Below, in pieces: positions 7,895-16,177 of a DNA stretch of 59,318 nucleotides. Positions within the stretch are counted from its first letter, which is position 1, and each line of letters opens with the position of its first letter. Position numbers and translations under genes: made by a program. Where the stretch lies: NCBI GenBank assembly GCA_013360875.1, contig JABWAU010000007.1:1-59318 (forward strand), read 5' to 3'. The notes beneath the pieces are model-generated. The model was not told the DNA's origin and searched no databases. It saw only the letters and a list, made by a program, of their open reading frames with translations. Source of the DNA: Anaerolineales bacterium (GTDB lineage: Bacteria > Chloroflexota > Anaerolineae > Anaerolineales > Villigracilaceae).

Positions 7895-8677
7895 TATGCG
7901 TTTCGCCGCATTACACCTCTCGCAATCCGTCCGCTGGCAGAGCAGAGCCAGCGGATTCTTTTTTATCAATTCCACAGTTACTTCCAGCAGTCGCTTTTCA
8001 GGCACAGCCTGAATGAACGCGCCGCCGTCCAAATCCACGCGGCGGGTGTGGGGGAGGAGGTGTTCCTCGATGGCGTTGAAGCCGGAGGAGTCGCCGGGGT
8101 AGCCGGGACATTCGACGATGCGTCCGGGGGTCATCGCCCAGCGGACGAACTGCTTGCGCCCGGCGAGTTTCTCTCCGTAATGGATGCTCGTGTTGACGGT
8201 GTGATCCACGTTGATGAGGATGACCCAGCCGTCTCTTTCCGCCAATGCGCCGACGGGGGCGAGCGGATCGAAGAGCGTTTGGGTGCGGAGGATGTCATCC
8301 GCTCGATAACCGGCAAAGGAAAGGATCGGGTGCGAGGTGCGCGTTACGCCTTTTTCATAGAGCAAATGATAAGGCAGGATGCCCATCATTTTATCGGGGG
8401 GCATGTCGGGACGGAACGGTTCCGCCATTTTGTTCAGGTCTTTGTCGGTTCCGTAGGCGATGCCGTTGTTCGGCGGACCGACTCCCGGCGTCACCATCGT
8501 CTTGTACGTGAAGGTGGGCATGATGACGCCGTTGAAGGAGGCGACCAGCGCCTGAATGAGTGTCCTCGGTCCGTCCTGGATGACAGCGAATTTTTTCAGG
8601 GAGGCGTGGACAATGACAGGCTTGCCCGCCAGCCCGAGTCCGCCGAGCGCGCGTTTCAAATCGGCATACCCTGTCAT
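7883..8677 (-). CDS. AAC(3)-family acetyl-CoA-dependent N-acyltransferase
   Basis: The 264-residue protein has the layout of the antibiotic NAT (AAC(3)) fold: VIVHASLKKFA near the N terminus, GVIMPTFTY, RTSHPILSFAG, then DHTVNTSIHYGE, which corresponds to the family's conserved His/Asn/Ser acceptor-site motif. Members acetylate aminoglycosides, but chromosomal relatives often have other amine substrates, so resistance cannot be assumed. The C-terminal tail has three cysteines (LCQRTDCERC). It is downstream of a crotonase with only one base between the stop and this ATG, so the two are cotranscribed and probably coupled; a shared acyl-CoA substrate is plausible but unproven. Confidence 0.8.
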   Translation of the reverse strand: MTGYADLKRALGGLGLAGKPVIVHASLKKFAVIQDGPRTLIQALVASFNGVIMPTFTYKTMVTPGVGPPNNGIAYGTDKDLNKMAEPFRPDMPPDKMMGILPYHLLYEKGVTRTSHPILSFAGYRADDILRTQTLFDPLAPVGALAERDGWVILINVDHTVNTSIHYGEKLAGRKQFVRWAMTPGRIVECPGYPGDSSGFNAIEEHLLPHTRRVDLDGGAFIQAVPEKRLLEVTVELIKKNPLALLCQRTDCERCNAAKRIGQN

Positions 8678-8678
8678 G

Positions 8679-9452
8679 TCATTTACCGGTCCAGTTCGGT
8701 TGGCGTTTTTCGACGAAGGCTTTCATGCCTTCCTTCTGGTCTTCGGTGTCGAACAGTCGGTAGAATGCATGCCTCTCCTGGGCGAGTCCGTCGGTGAGCG
8801 AGGATTCGTAAGAGGCATTGATCATCTTCTTTGCGGCGCGCACAGCCAGGGGGGCGCGTGAGGCGATCTCTTCCGCAAGTTTGAGCGCTTCGTCCAGGTA
8901 GTCGGTCACAGGAACGACTCGGTTCACAAGTCCGTATTGCAGCGCCTCCTGCGCGGAGAGCGTGCGGTTGTTGAGGATCATTTCCATGGCGAGCGCCTTG
9001 CCGACAGCGCGGGGAAGTCGCTGTGTGCCGCCCGCGCCGGGGATGACGCCGATGGTGATCTCCGGCTGGCCGAATTTGGCGGACTCCGAGGCGACGATCA
9101 TATCGCAGGACATGGCGATCTCGCATCCGCCTCCCAACGCCCAGCCGGATACGGCGGCAATGACCGGTTTCCCCACCGCGCGAATCCTGCCAAAGACCGC
9201 GACGTGATCCGCTTCCTGCATCTCCCGCGCGGATTTCCCCGCCATTTCCTTGATGTCCGCGCCGGCGGCGAAGGCTTTTTCGTTTCCCGTGATGACCATT
9301 GCGCCGACGGCATCGTCCCTGTCGAATGCTTCGAGCGCGTCCATTACTTCGCTCATGAGTTGGTGGTTGAGCGCGTTCAACGCCTGCGGGCGGTTGAGCG
9401 TGACGAGTCCGACCCGACCGCGCCTTTCGACCAGTATCGTTTCGTAGGTCAT
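8679..9452 (-). CDS. Short-chain enoyl-CoA hydratase (crotonase)
   Basis: The enzyme adds water across the double bond of trans-2-enoyl-CoA in fatty-acid or amino-acid degradation. It has 257 residues. The oxyanion-hole segment AFAAGADIKEM, and both catalytic glutamates (GGGCEIAM and FGQPEITIG) followed by GAGGTQRLPRAVG are present, a very close match to mitochondrial-type crotonase. I set the start at 9452 (MTYETILV) because an AGGAGAAACA ribosome site precedes it; the frame stays open for 75 further codons upstream, but that stretch contains an intergenic repeat and is not coding. First gene of a two-gene minus-strand operon with the AAC(3)-like acyltransferase. Confidence 0.93.
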   Translation of the reverse strand: MTYETILVERRGRVGLVTLNRPQALNALNHQLMSEVMDALEAFDRDDAVGAMVITGNEKAFAAGADIKEMAGKSAREMQEADHVAVFGRIRAVGKPVIAAVSGWALGGGCEIAMSCDMIVASESAKFGQPEITIGVIPGAGGTQRLPRAVGKALAMEMILNNRTLSAQEALQYGLVNRVVPVTDYLDEALKLAEEIASRAPLAVRAAKKMINASYESSLTDGLAQERHAFYRLFDTEDQKEGMKAFVEKRQPNWTGK

Positions 9453-9658
9453 TGTTTCTCCTGTGATGATGAAAAGTTGTTGAGCCGTTTTTATTTTACA
9501 TGAGATTATGCTACCATTGGGCATCATATCAATGCCATGTGTCTGTCTGGGTTTGCCAGAAAAACCTTTAGGATCTGTCGTTCGAACAAACTGTACGGTA
9601 GAGAACTTCCGAATTGACTTTGGCTCGATAATTCTGTATAGTATTACCATCCATATTC

Positions 9659-9751
9659 GGTACTTCACGAAATCCACGTGTGGTTTGCGCTCTTCGCGTA
9701 GCGCGTAAATTTGGAGTAAGAGAACGTCGCTTACACGCTTCGTGATCTACC
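9659..9751. repeat. Three-way-junction repeat, copy B
   Basis: A 93-bp element whose ends (GGTACTTCACGAA and TTCGTGATCTACC) are inverted. Between them lie two hairpins: GCGCT/AGCGC and GTAAG/CTTAC, the second carrying AGAGAACG. The ends match copy C (30971-31062, reverse strand) closely, including TACTTCACGAAA and CGTGATCTAC. It occupies most of the 320-bp divergent region between the crotonase and the lipase and ends 20 bp before the lipase start; nothing else is recognisable there. Confidence 0.7.
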
Positions 9752-9771
9752 ATCCTTAGAGGAGATTCCCA

Positions 9772-10710
9772 ATGGCACTCAAAAAGTCGAAGACAGGCGT
9801 CAAAGGCAGGGCAAAAAGCGGGATCACCAGCGCGGAACTTGCCAGCGCCAAACGGTATTTTGCATCGAACGAACTTTTGCTCGATCCTCCCATCATGCGC
9901 GCCGCGTATTCGGATCGAACGGCGTGGGTGATGGCGTCCATGGCGCAACTGGTCTATGACCGTTTCGAGGAGGGCGGCAAGGCAAGGGATCTGTTGATCG
10001 AAAAACTCGAGGGCGGAGGGTTCGAACTGCTCGGCGAGTTCCATTCCCCCAAAACGGACACGCAGGGATTCCTGGTCTCGAACGGTAAATACGCCGTCCT
10101 TGCCTTTCGCGGGACGGAGGTTGCAAAGGGAACGGACATCAAAACGGATGCGAAGGCGTTCAGGGCTTCGGTATTCGAGGGCAGGGTGCACAGGGGATTT
10201 GCGGAAGCCTACAAGAGCATCGAAGTGCAGGTGCTAAAAGCGCTTCCGAAGGTGAAGGGTCTTCCGTTGTACATCACAGGACATTCGCTGGGCGCGGCGG
10301 TGGCGACGATCGCCACGCAATACCTCGAGCGCGATCACGAACTGCGCGACCGGATCGCGGCGTGCTATACCTTTGGCAGTCCGCGCGTGGGGAACAGGGA
10401 GTTCGACCGTGATCTCAAATCCTCCGTTTATCGCGTGGTCAACACAACGGATATTGTCACTGTGGTTCCCCTGCTTTCCATGGGATATACCCACATTGGA
10501 GATGTGCGTTTCCTGGAACGCGGCATGGGGGATATCCGCCGCGGGATACCCTTTCTTCGACGAATGTTCTTTTTCCTGATGGCGGCGTTTAGGTTGTTCG
10601 GTCCGCTCGTGGGAGATCACGCCATTGCCGAATACAGAAGGAAATTGGAAGCCGTCGCCCAGGCTCGCAACGTGGACCTGTATTACGATCCGCGCAAGAG
10701 AGGGAGATAG
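9772..10710 (+). CDS. Class 3 (Mbh-type) lipase
   Basis: The 312-residue alpha/beta-hydrolase has the fungal-lipase-like (class 3) signature. The nucleophile elbow ITGHSLGAAVA gives Ser172, followed by GSPRVGN, then Asp227 in NTTDIVTVVP and His283 in VGDHAIAEY, forming a full catalytic triad. The segment VLAFRGTE upstream supplies the usual oxyanion-strand motif. There is no signal peptide; the N terminus is basic (MALKKSKTGVKGRAK). The ATG is preceded by AGAGGAGATT. A hydrophobic stretch around residues 263-275 could associate with membranes. Substrate is probably an acylglycerol or phospholipid. Ends in a hairpin shared with the convergent HAD gene. Confidence 0.9.
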   Translation: MALKKSKTGVKGRAKSGITSAELASAKRYFASNELLLDPPIMRAAYSDRTAWVMASMAQLVYDRFEEGGKARDLLIEKLEGGGFELLGEFHSPKTDTQGFLVSNGKYAVLAFRGTEVAKGTDIKTDAKAFRASVFEGRVHRGFAEAYKSIEVQVLKALPKVKGLPLYITGHSLGAAVATIATQYLERDHELRDRIAACYTFGSPRVGNREFDRDLKSSVYRVVNTTDIVTVVPLLSMGYTHIGDVRFLERGMGDIRRGIPFLRRMFFFLMAAFRLFGPLVGDHAIAEYRRKLEAVAQARNVDLYYDPRKRGR

Positions 10711-10739
10711 TTTTCATCTTCTCCATCCCAAATATCGCG

Positions 10740-10774
10740 AAATGACCGTCGTCTTCGGGCGGCGGTCATTTTTT
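10740..10774. terminator. Hairpin terminator after the lipase
   Basis: Stem AATGACCGTCG with CGGCGGTCATT around a TCTTCGGG loop, followed by TTTTTTG. The T-run side contains the stop codon of the convergent HAD gene. Confidence 0.8.
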
Positions 10775-11446
10775 GTTCAACAAGAGATCCGCCAGTTCGG
10801 GGGTGCTTTTCAGGATCGTATCGGCGCCTTTTCTTTTCAACTCCGCTTCCTCGCCGAAGCCGCACAGCACGCCCGCCGTCTGCGCGCCCGCGGATTTGCC
10901 GGCGCGTATGTCCACAGTGGTGTCGCCGATCATCAGACATTCCTCCGCTTCGACGCCCATCTTTTGCGCGGCGAGCAGGATCGGGTCTGGGTAGGGTTTC
11001 GTGTGTTCGGCGGATTGACCGGTGACGACCACGTCGAAGTATTTCACGAGGTCGAATTGTTCGAGGAAGCGCATCGTCCCTTTTTCGTCTCGCGCGCTGA
11101 CGACGGACATGGGATAACGACCCTTGAGCCGTTTCAGCATCTCATCCACGCCGGGGATGAGCCAGAATTTTTTCGCCGACCGTTTTTGGTGGCGCGAGAG
11201 CCAGTCAATCAACGCGACGATCTCGTCGTCCAGCCCGATCGTATCGGTGAGTCCGAGCAGTGCGTTGCCCGGCGCTTCGATCCACATTACAAAACGACGC
11301 GCGGCGTGATCCGGGTTCTTGAACAGGAGGCGCGGGAAGAAACGCGCGACCTTGTGAACGTACAGGTCGTCGGTGTCGCTGAGTGTGCCGTCCACGTCGA
11401 AACAGAGGGCTTTGATACGGGGAATGTCGAGGGTCATGCGCCCCAT
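10766..11446 (-). CDS. HAD-family phosphatase (phosphoglycolate phosphatase-like)
   Basis: The 226-residue haloacid dehalogenase-fold hydrolase has the four HAD motifs: FDVDGTLSD (nucleophile Asp17, acid/base Asp19), VVSARDE (motif II Ser), KPYPDPILLAA (motif III Lys) and MIGDTTVDI (motif IV acids). The inserted alpha-helical cap between motifs I and II fits subfamily IA, like phosphoglycolate phosphatase or pyrophosphatase PpaX. The substrate cannot be read from the sequence. Two starts 9 nt apart (11446 and 11437) are possible; an AAGG lies before the first. Its upstream region is shared, back to back, with the promoter of the GAF-PAS kinase. Confidence 0.88.
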   Translation of the reverse strand: MGRMTLDIPRIKALCFDVDGTLSDTDDLYVHKVARFFPRLLFKNPDHAARRFVMWIEAPGNALLGLTDTIGLDDEIVALIDWLSRHQKRSAKKFWLIPGVDEMLKRLKGRYPMSVVSARDEKGTMRFLEQFDLVKYFDVVVTGQSAEHTKPYPDPILLAAQKMGVEAEECLMIGDTTVDIRAGKSAGAQTAGVLCGFGEEAELKRKGADTILKSTPELADLLLNKK

Positions 11447-11452
11447 TTTACC

Positions 11453-11483
11453 TTGACTGCGGCGGGGATGGGTGTGCTATACT
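11453..11483 (+). promoter_or_regulatory. Candidate sigma70-type promoter for the GAF-PAS kinase
   Basis: TTGACT at 11453-11458 and TATACT at 11478-11483, separated by 19 bp. Transcription would begin near 11490, which argues for the ATG at 11503 over the TTG at 11488 as translation start. Confidence 0.5.
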
Positions 11484-11502
11484 GGGATTGCCAGAGCGGA
11501 TT

Positions 11503-13602
11503 ATGACACTTCCTGAAGAATCGAACCGGACCCGGGCGCTGCTCGAGCTCCTCTATCATGTCAGCCGGGAGTTGGCAACCGCCCTCGATTTGCGGACCGT
11601 GCTTCAACGTGTATTGTATGAAACCCTGCAAAACGTCGGGGGGGAGCGGTGCAGCATCGTCGTCCTGGACGACGCGGGCAAAGCCGTGGACGCGACCATC
11701 GTGTACGGCACGAAGGTCCACGAGCATACCACCCAGCAGATGCGCGAAACGATGGAGCGCGGACTGGCAGGCTGGGTCATTCAGAATCGCAAGGGTGTGT
11801 ATATTCCGGATACGAGCAGGGACGAACGCTGGTTGATGAGACCCGACGACACGGATCGTCTCGGCTCGAAATCCGCCATTTGCGTTCCTTTGCTGGCGCG
11901 CGAGCAACTGGTGGGGGTGATGACGCTCGTGCATACCAAACCCAATTCGTTCTCGAACGAACAACTCGATCTAGTGCAAGCCATCGCCGACCAGGCTGGC
12001 ATTGCCGTGTTGAACGCGCGCCTCTATACGGAAAGCCAGCGTCAGGCGCTGATTATGACCGCGCTGGCGGAGGGCGCCGCCGCCATGAACGCCTCGCTCC
12101 GAATGGACGAGGTGTATCAGCGCGTTCTCATCCAGACCATGCAGGCGTTGCGGGTGGAGACGGTTGCGCTGGGAATGGTGGAGGGCGATCACATTGTCTT
12201 CCGCGCCGCGGCGGGACACAACTCCGGCAATATCCTGGGGAAAACCATCGAACTGGGCATGGGCGTCACCGGCACGGTCACGCGCGAGGGACGCGGCGTG
12301 GTGATTCCGGACGTCAGCCAGGAAAAGAATTTTAGTGAAGCAGACAGGCTCGGGGGAGTCGAGATGCGGGCGGCGGTGATCGCGCCGATCCAATCGCAGG
12401 GACGCGTGCTGGGCGTTATCGAGGCGATCAATCCCATTTCCAAGACGTTCGACCCGGACGCATTGTTGGTGATGACGGGCATCGGCGGGCTGGCGGGAAC
12501 GACCATCCAGAACGCGCAGTTGTTCGAGCGTTTGCAAGCCGCGCACAAGCGTTACCGCGACCTGTTCGAGGAGAGCATTGACCCGATCGTCATCACCGAT
12601 TGGGAGGGGCGCATCATCGAAGCCAACCGCCGGGCGACGTTGTTGAGCGGTTATTCGCGCGAGGAGTTGCAGGAATTGAGCATTGACCAACTGCACGAGG
12701 TGAACTGGAACAAGACCGGCATGGAGTTCGAGTTCCTGCGCGGCGACCGCATGGTTTCGTATGAATCGTCATTGCACAAGCAGGACGAGAGTCACATCCC
12801 GACCGAGGTGCACGCGCGCCGCGTGGAGTTCGATTCGACCGATTCGATCCAGTGGATCCTGCGCGACATCACCGAACGCAAGGAACTGGACAGCCTGCGC
12901 GAAGACCTGACCTCGATGATCTATCACGACCTGCGCTCGCCGCTTGCGAACATCATTTCGAGCCTGGATGTGATCGCGCACATGGTCCCTGAGGTGGAAC
13001 GCGAGACGGTTCGTTCCATCCTCAAAATTGCGGAGAACTCAACGGACCGCATCCAACGCCTGGTCAGTTCCCTGCTCGATGTCAGCCGGTTGGAGTCCGG
13101 GCAACCCGTCGCGGATCAAACGGTCGTGGACACGCTTGCGTTGGCTCGCAGCGTCCTGCAGGACGTGGAGCCGTCCATCAGGGGACGCAAACAGGCTCTT
13201 ATCGAAGACCTGCCGGAGGAACTTCCCTCCATTTGGGTGGACGAGGATATGGCGCGCCGTGTGTTGATCAACCTGCTCGAGAACTCGAGCAAATATTCCC
13301 CCACCGGAGCGACGATCGAGATCGGCGCGCGCGCGGAGGACGGCTGGGTGCATTTCTGGGTCAAGGACCAGGGCGCCGGCATCCCTCCCTCCGAGCAGGA
13401 TCACATCTTTGACAAGTTCACGCGCCTGCGCGGACAGGGTAAAGCCAGCGGTTTGGGCATCGGTCTTGCATTCTGCCGCCTCGCCGTGCAGGGACATGGC
13501 GGACGCATCTGGGTGGAGAGCGATACCGGCAAAGGCGCGACGTTCCACTTTACGTTTCCGGTGGCAAGTAAGGAACAAATGGCGGGAAGCGCAGAAGATT
13601 GA
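11503..13602 (+). CDS. GAF-GAF-PAS sensor histidine kinase
   Basis: This soluble hybrid sensor of about 699 residues senses through two GAF domains (about 10-180 and 190-345; strands GVMTLVHT and GVIEAINPIS) and one PAS domain (about 355-460, DPIVITDWEGRIIEANR) and then autophosphorylates. The HisKA H-box IYHDLRSPLANI places the phospho-acceptor at His475. The ATPase domain has the N box (NLLENSSKYSP), G1 (DQGAGI), F box (FDKFTRL) and G2 (GLGIGLAF), so it is catalytically complete. There are no membrane segments. No response regulator gene is directly adjacent; the nearest downstream item is a broken LuxR-type gene. ATG 11503 is preferred over TTG 11488 because of the promoter position. Confidence 0.93.
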   Translation: MTLPEESNRTRALLELLYHVSRELATALDLRTVLQRVLYETLQNVGGERCSIVVLDDAGKAVDATIVYGTKVHEHTTQQMRETMERGLAGWVIQNRKGVYIPDTSRDERWLMRPDDTDRLGSKSAICVPLLAREQLVGVMTLVHTKPNSFSNEQLDLVQAIADQAGIAVLNARLYTESQRQALIMTALAEGAAAMNASLRMDEVYQRVLIQTMQALRVETVALGMVEGDHIVFRAAAGHNSGNILGKTIELGMGVTGTVTREGRGVVIPDVSQEKNFSEADRLGGVEMRAAVIAPIQSQGRVLGVIEAINPISKTFDPDALLVMTGIGGLAGTTIQNAQLFERLQAAHKRYRDLFEESIDPIVITDWEGRIIEANRRATLLSGYSREELQELSIDQLHEVNWNKTGMEFEFLRGDRMVSYESSLHKQDESHIPTEVHARRVEFDSTDSIQWILRDITERKELDSLREDLTSMIYHDLRSPLANIISSLDVIAHMVPEVERETVRSILKIAENSTDRIQRLVSSLLDVSRLESGQPVADQTVVDTLALARSVLQDVEPSIRGRKQALIEDLPEELPSIWVDEDMARRVLINLLENSSKYSPTGATIEIGARAEDGWVHFWVKDQGAGIPPSEQDHIFDKFTRLRGQGKASGLGIGLAFCRLAVQGHGGRIWVESDTGKGATFHFTFPVASKEQMAGSAED

Positions 13603-13619
13603 TCGTTCGCCTTTCGTAA

Positions 13620-13677
13620 AACGTCCCGAAGGATTTGACAGGTCAAGTTTGATTGGCGGAAAATCCTTCGGGACGTT
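13620..13677. repeat. CGTCCCGAAGG inverted repeat, copy 1
   Basis: Arms AACGTCCCGAAGGATTT and AAATCCTTCGGGACGTT (17 bp) around a 24-nt centre, just after the kinase stop codon. Three further copies are at 30209-30261, 50014-50042 and 58393-58446. Confidence 0.85.
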
Positions 13678-13770
13678 GTGTTTATATTTTGCAGCCTGTT
13701 TTGCATCCTGGGGTGTGGAATAACAAAACTGAAGTATCGGGATTTGTCAGACAAAATAGCGAGGAGGATC

Positions 13771-13997
13771 ATGCGAGATGAACCCAACCCAACCATGGAA
13801 CCACCTTTAAGTGCGCGTGAATGTGAAGTATTGGAGCTCATTGCCCACGGACGCAAGAACCGCGAGATCGCGCTTGCTCTTGAAATCGAAGAGCGGACGG
13901 TTCGATTTCATGAGGAAACATTCTCGGTAAACTCAATGTGAAGAACAGAACCGAAGCCGTTTGTTATGCGTTTAGGAAGGGATGGATAACCGACTGA
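13771..13997 (+). pseudogene. Stand-alone LuxR-type (GerE) DNA-binding protein, frameshifted
   Basis: An ATG with a perfect GAGGAGGATC ribosome site opens a frame with a canonical LuxR/GerE helix-turn-helix: LSARECEVLELIAHGRKNRE and then IEERTVRFH. The frame then meets TGA at 13939. Shifting frame near 13915-13920 restores the expected recognition-helix continuation ILGKLNVKNRTEAVCYAFRK and runs to a TGA at 13995. A single-base deletion therefore breaks the gene. The restored protein would be about 75 residues, an HTH without a receiver domain. A sequencing error is the main alternative. It lies between the GAF-PAS kinase and the AT-richer patch. Confidence 0.75.
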
Positions 13998-14061
13998 ATT
14001 CGATAAACATAATCTGGAAAACTGGCTTAAACGCCAGTTGTATTAACCTCTGGAGTTTGCT

Positions 14062-14820
14062 ATGAGGATACTGATGAAAACACCAAAGTGGGTATTGATC
14101 GTATTTTCCATGCTCCTCATCACATTGCTGATTGGGGCTTGTGGGAATGTTGCGCCGGTGTCGTCTGTTGAAGTTACAGTAACTACACCGCCGCCTTTCA
14201 CGGCATTGCCCATTCCCTCTGTTACTACAATACCTTCAGCAACCGATACCGCGACTCCCACATTTTCACTCCCCATATCTTCTGCACCGGATGGATTGCT
14301 TATGGCTTATATATTTGATGGAAATCTATATTTTCAAGACGGAGGTAATCCACCACTGCAACTGACCTACAGTGGAGAAGATCGGCGACCTAGTGTGCAA
14401 ATCCAGCTTGATCCAACTCCGACGATGCTTGGGGAAATTTGGGTCTCTCCGGATGGCAATTGGATCACCTATTTTGTTCATAATCAGGGCCTGTTTTTGG
14501 GGAATCTCCAGGATGGTATTACCCAAGCCTATCAATTTGGTTTGCCTCATGAATGGAGCCCGGACAGTATGCATTTTATTTATGATTCCGATCCCCTTGA
14601 GGCAGACTTAAGTCTTGCGTCTGTTAATGCGCCGCCCGTTTTCATCGGAAAGGGCGGTTTCATCGGTTGGTTGGATGCCAGTAGATATCTGTACATCGAC
14701 AACACTTATGGTTATGCCATAGGAGAAATTGGGAAAGAACCCATACCCATTCTTATAGGTTCGACTCAACCATTTATTCAACCTGATTTTGGGACCTTGA
14801 TCTTCAATTTTCAGCCGTAA
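14062..14820 (+). CDS. Lipoprotein with TolB/WD-like repeats
   Basis: This exported protein of 252 residues has a basic start, a hydrophobic stretch and a lipobox ending LLIGAC, so it is probably a membrane-anchored lipoprotein. A Thr/Pro/Ser-rich spacer (about 35-72) typical of Chloroflexota surface proteins follows. The rest has repeated propeller-like blades: LLMAYIFDGNLYF, EIWVSPDGNWITYF, HEWSPDSMHFIYD. The S-P-D-G/S turns resemble TolB/WD40 propellers, but at this length only three or four blades fit. Base composition is clearly more AT-rich than the neighbours, suggesting recent acquisition or relaxed constraint. A GGAG lies a few bases before the ATG. Function unknown. Confidence 0.7.
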   Translation: MRILMKTPKWVLIVFSMLLITLLIGACGNVAPVSSVEVTVTTPPPFTALPIPSVTTIPSATDTATPTFSLPISSAPDGLLMAYIFDGNLYFQDGGNPPLQLTYSGEDRRPSVQIQLDPTPTMLGEIWVSPDGNWITYFVHNQGLFLGNLQDGITQAYQFGLPHEWSPDSMHFIYDSDPLEADLSLASVNAPPVFIGKGGFIGWLDASRYLYIDNTYGYAIGEIGKEPIPILIGSTQPFIQPDFGTLIFNFQP

Positions 14821-14869
14821 TTACATAGTTTGATCTCAATATTTCACTTGTGCCTAATGGAGGTGAGCC

Positions 14870-15139
14870 ATGACTAGAATTTTCAGCATGAAGAGATATA
14901 TTTTGAAGGCATTGGTTATCACACTTTTGGTATGTGTGACCATTTCTGCTGCCCCACCAGTGCAAACCATGCCTCCAGAAGATCTCATCCGAGATGACAT
15001 GATGCTGATTGCATATCGCTATGCTACTCATCTATGGACAGCATCGGATGTTGGTCCGCCTCCTAATATAGATGGAAATATAAGGCACGGTTCAGGGAAT
15101 ATTGAGACGCCTGAAACAATGCGAAATTTTTCATGTTGA
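14870..15139 (+). CDS. Short exported protein, possibly a truncated remnant
   Basis: The 89-residue frame begins after a strong ATGGAGGTGAGCC ribosome site. It has a signal peptide (KRYILKALVITLLVCVTISA, cleavage likely near AAP) and a short mature part with no recognisable domain, ending abruptly in MRNFSC. The mature region looks like the first part of a longer secreted protein (LIRDDMMLIAYRYATHLWTA), so truncation is likely but cannot be shown without homologues. It shares the AT-rich composition of the lipoprotein gene 50 nt upstream, and the next 170 bp hold only structured repeats. Confidence 0.5.
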   Translation: MTRIFSMKRYILKALVITLLVCVTISAAPPVQTMPPEDLIRDDMMLIAYRYATHLWTASDVGPPPNIDGNIRHGSGNIETPETMRNFSC

Positions 15140-15183
15140 AATTATAAGCCCTGCCGCTTATTGAGACCTTCGGTCAGCCCAGT

Positions 15184-15253
15184 GGATTGGGTCTCCGACC
15201 CAATCCGAACAAGTAACTTGATAACGCCCATGCGCATCCCGCATGGGCGTTAT
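15184..15253. repeat. Two adjacent perfect hairpins
   Basis: Hairpin one: GGATTGGGTC, loop TCC, GACCCAATCC (15184-15206). Hairpin two: ATAACGCCCATGC, 7-nt loop, GCATGGGCGTTAT (15221-15253). They lie between the short exported protein and the MBL-fold gene and probably are REP-type elements or a terminator pair. Confidence 0.65.
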
Positions 15254-15313
15254 AATTTCCCCTTGCCGATTGGTGGTAAGATAAGCACACACAAACTTCA
15301 GGAGCAGTTGCAG

Positions 15314-16177
15314 ATGGATGCCATTGCAAAGAACGTGTATATCGAAGAACGCTTCCCCGGCGTGACGTTGGGCGTCATCGTCCAGACGCGCGGGTTGATA
15401 CAAATTGACGCCCCGCCCGCGCCCGAAGACGGACGCGCCTGGCGCGCGGCGTTGATGGGAATGGGAGATGGTCACGAACGCGTCCTCATCAACCTCGACT
15501 CTCACCCGGACCGCACGCTCGGCGTCCGCATGATGGATTGCACGGTCGTCGCGCATGAACAAACCGCGCGCGCCTTCCAGAACCGTCCCAACACCTTCAA
15601 AGCCCAGGGCGATGAAACCGGCGCGAACTGGGAAGCCATCCCCGGTTTGGGGAGCGTACGTTGGGCGCCGCCGGAGATCTCCTTCGTGAGCAAAATGTCC
15701 CTGCATTGGAGCGACACGCCCGTCGTCCTCGAAAGCCATCCCGGTCCCACCGAAGGCGCCATCTGGGTCATCCTGCCGGAGGAGAAAGTTGTTTTCGTCG
15801 GCGACGCCGTTGTCAAGGGACAACCCCCATTCCTTGCCCATGCCGATCTCCCCGCCTGGCTCGAAGCGCTCGAACTTCTGCAGGGTCCCGATTTCAAGGG
15901 ATACACCGTGGTCAGCGGGCGTGGGGGCGTGGTCAGTTCGCAAGCTATTCGTAGCCAGGCCGACCTGCTCAAGAAGATCCACACACGGATCGAAAAACTC
16001 GGCGCGAAACGCTCCTCCTCTCCGAGCGTCACCGACAAACTCGCCGACTCGATCCTCAAGGAATTCAAGGCGCCCGCCGCGAAGCAAAAGCAATACGCCC
16101 AGCGCCTGCGATTCGGCCTGCGCAATTATTACGCACGCCACTACCTTTCCTCCTCGCGCACCGTTGTGGACGAATGA
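15314..16177 (+). CDS. Metallo-beta-lactamase-fold protein with degenerate metal motif
   Basis: The 287-residue protein has the MBL-fold strand order: ERFPGVTLGVIVQTRGLIQIDA, a central LINLDSHPDRTLG where the HxHxDH metal motif is expected, then LESHPGPTEGAIWV and VVFVGDAVV (the third-His and bridging-Asp segments), then VVSGRGG. The first motif keeps one His and an Asp only, so di-zinc binding is probably altered or lost. The second half is helical (residues about 215-287). I chose the ATG at 15314 because the family core starts a few residues later and GGAG lies upstream; the longer open frame reads through hairpins. It overlaps the asparaginase start (ATGA), so the two are translationally coupled. 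Confidence 0.78.
   Translation: MDAIAKNVYIEERFPGVTLGVIVQTRGLIQIDAPPAPEDGRAWRAALMGMGDGHERVLINLDSHPDRTLGVRMMDCTVVAHEQTARAFQNRPNTFKAQGDETGANWEAIPGLGSVRWAPPEISFVSKMSLHWSDTPVVLESHPGPTEGAIWVILPEEKVVFVGDAVVKGQPPFLAHADLPAWLEALELLQGPDFKGYTVVSGRGGVVSSQAIRSQADLLKKIHTRIEKLGAKRSSSPSVTDKLADSILKEFKAPAAKQKQYAQRLRFGLRNYYARHYLSSSRTVVDE

Noticed and set aside
7883-8677. Aminoglycoside resistance gene
   Set aside because: The fold matches AAC(3), but the coupling to a crotonase and the absence of other resistance or mobility genes make a metabolic acyltransferase at least as likely.
9453-9677. N-terminal extension of the crotonase
   Set aside because: The frame stays open, but it runs through a structured repeat, has no homologous domain, and the ribosome site is at 9452.
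15161-15313. N-terminal extension of the MBL-fold protein
   Set aside because: It would translate two perfect hairpins; the family start and a ribosome site are at 15314.
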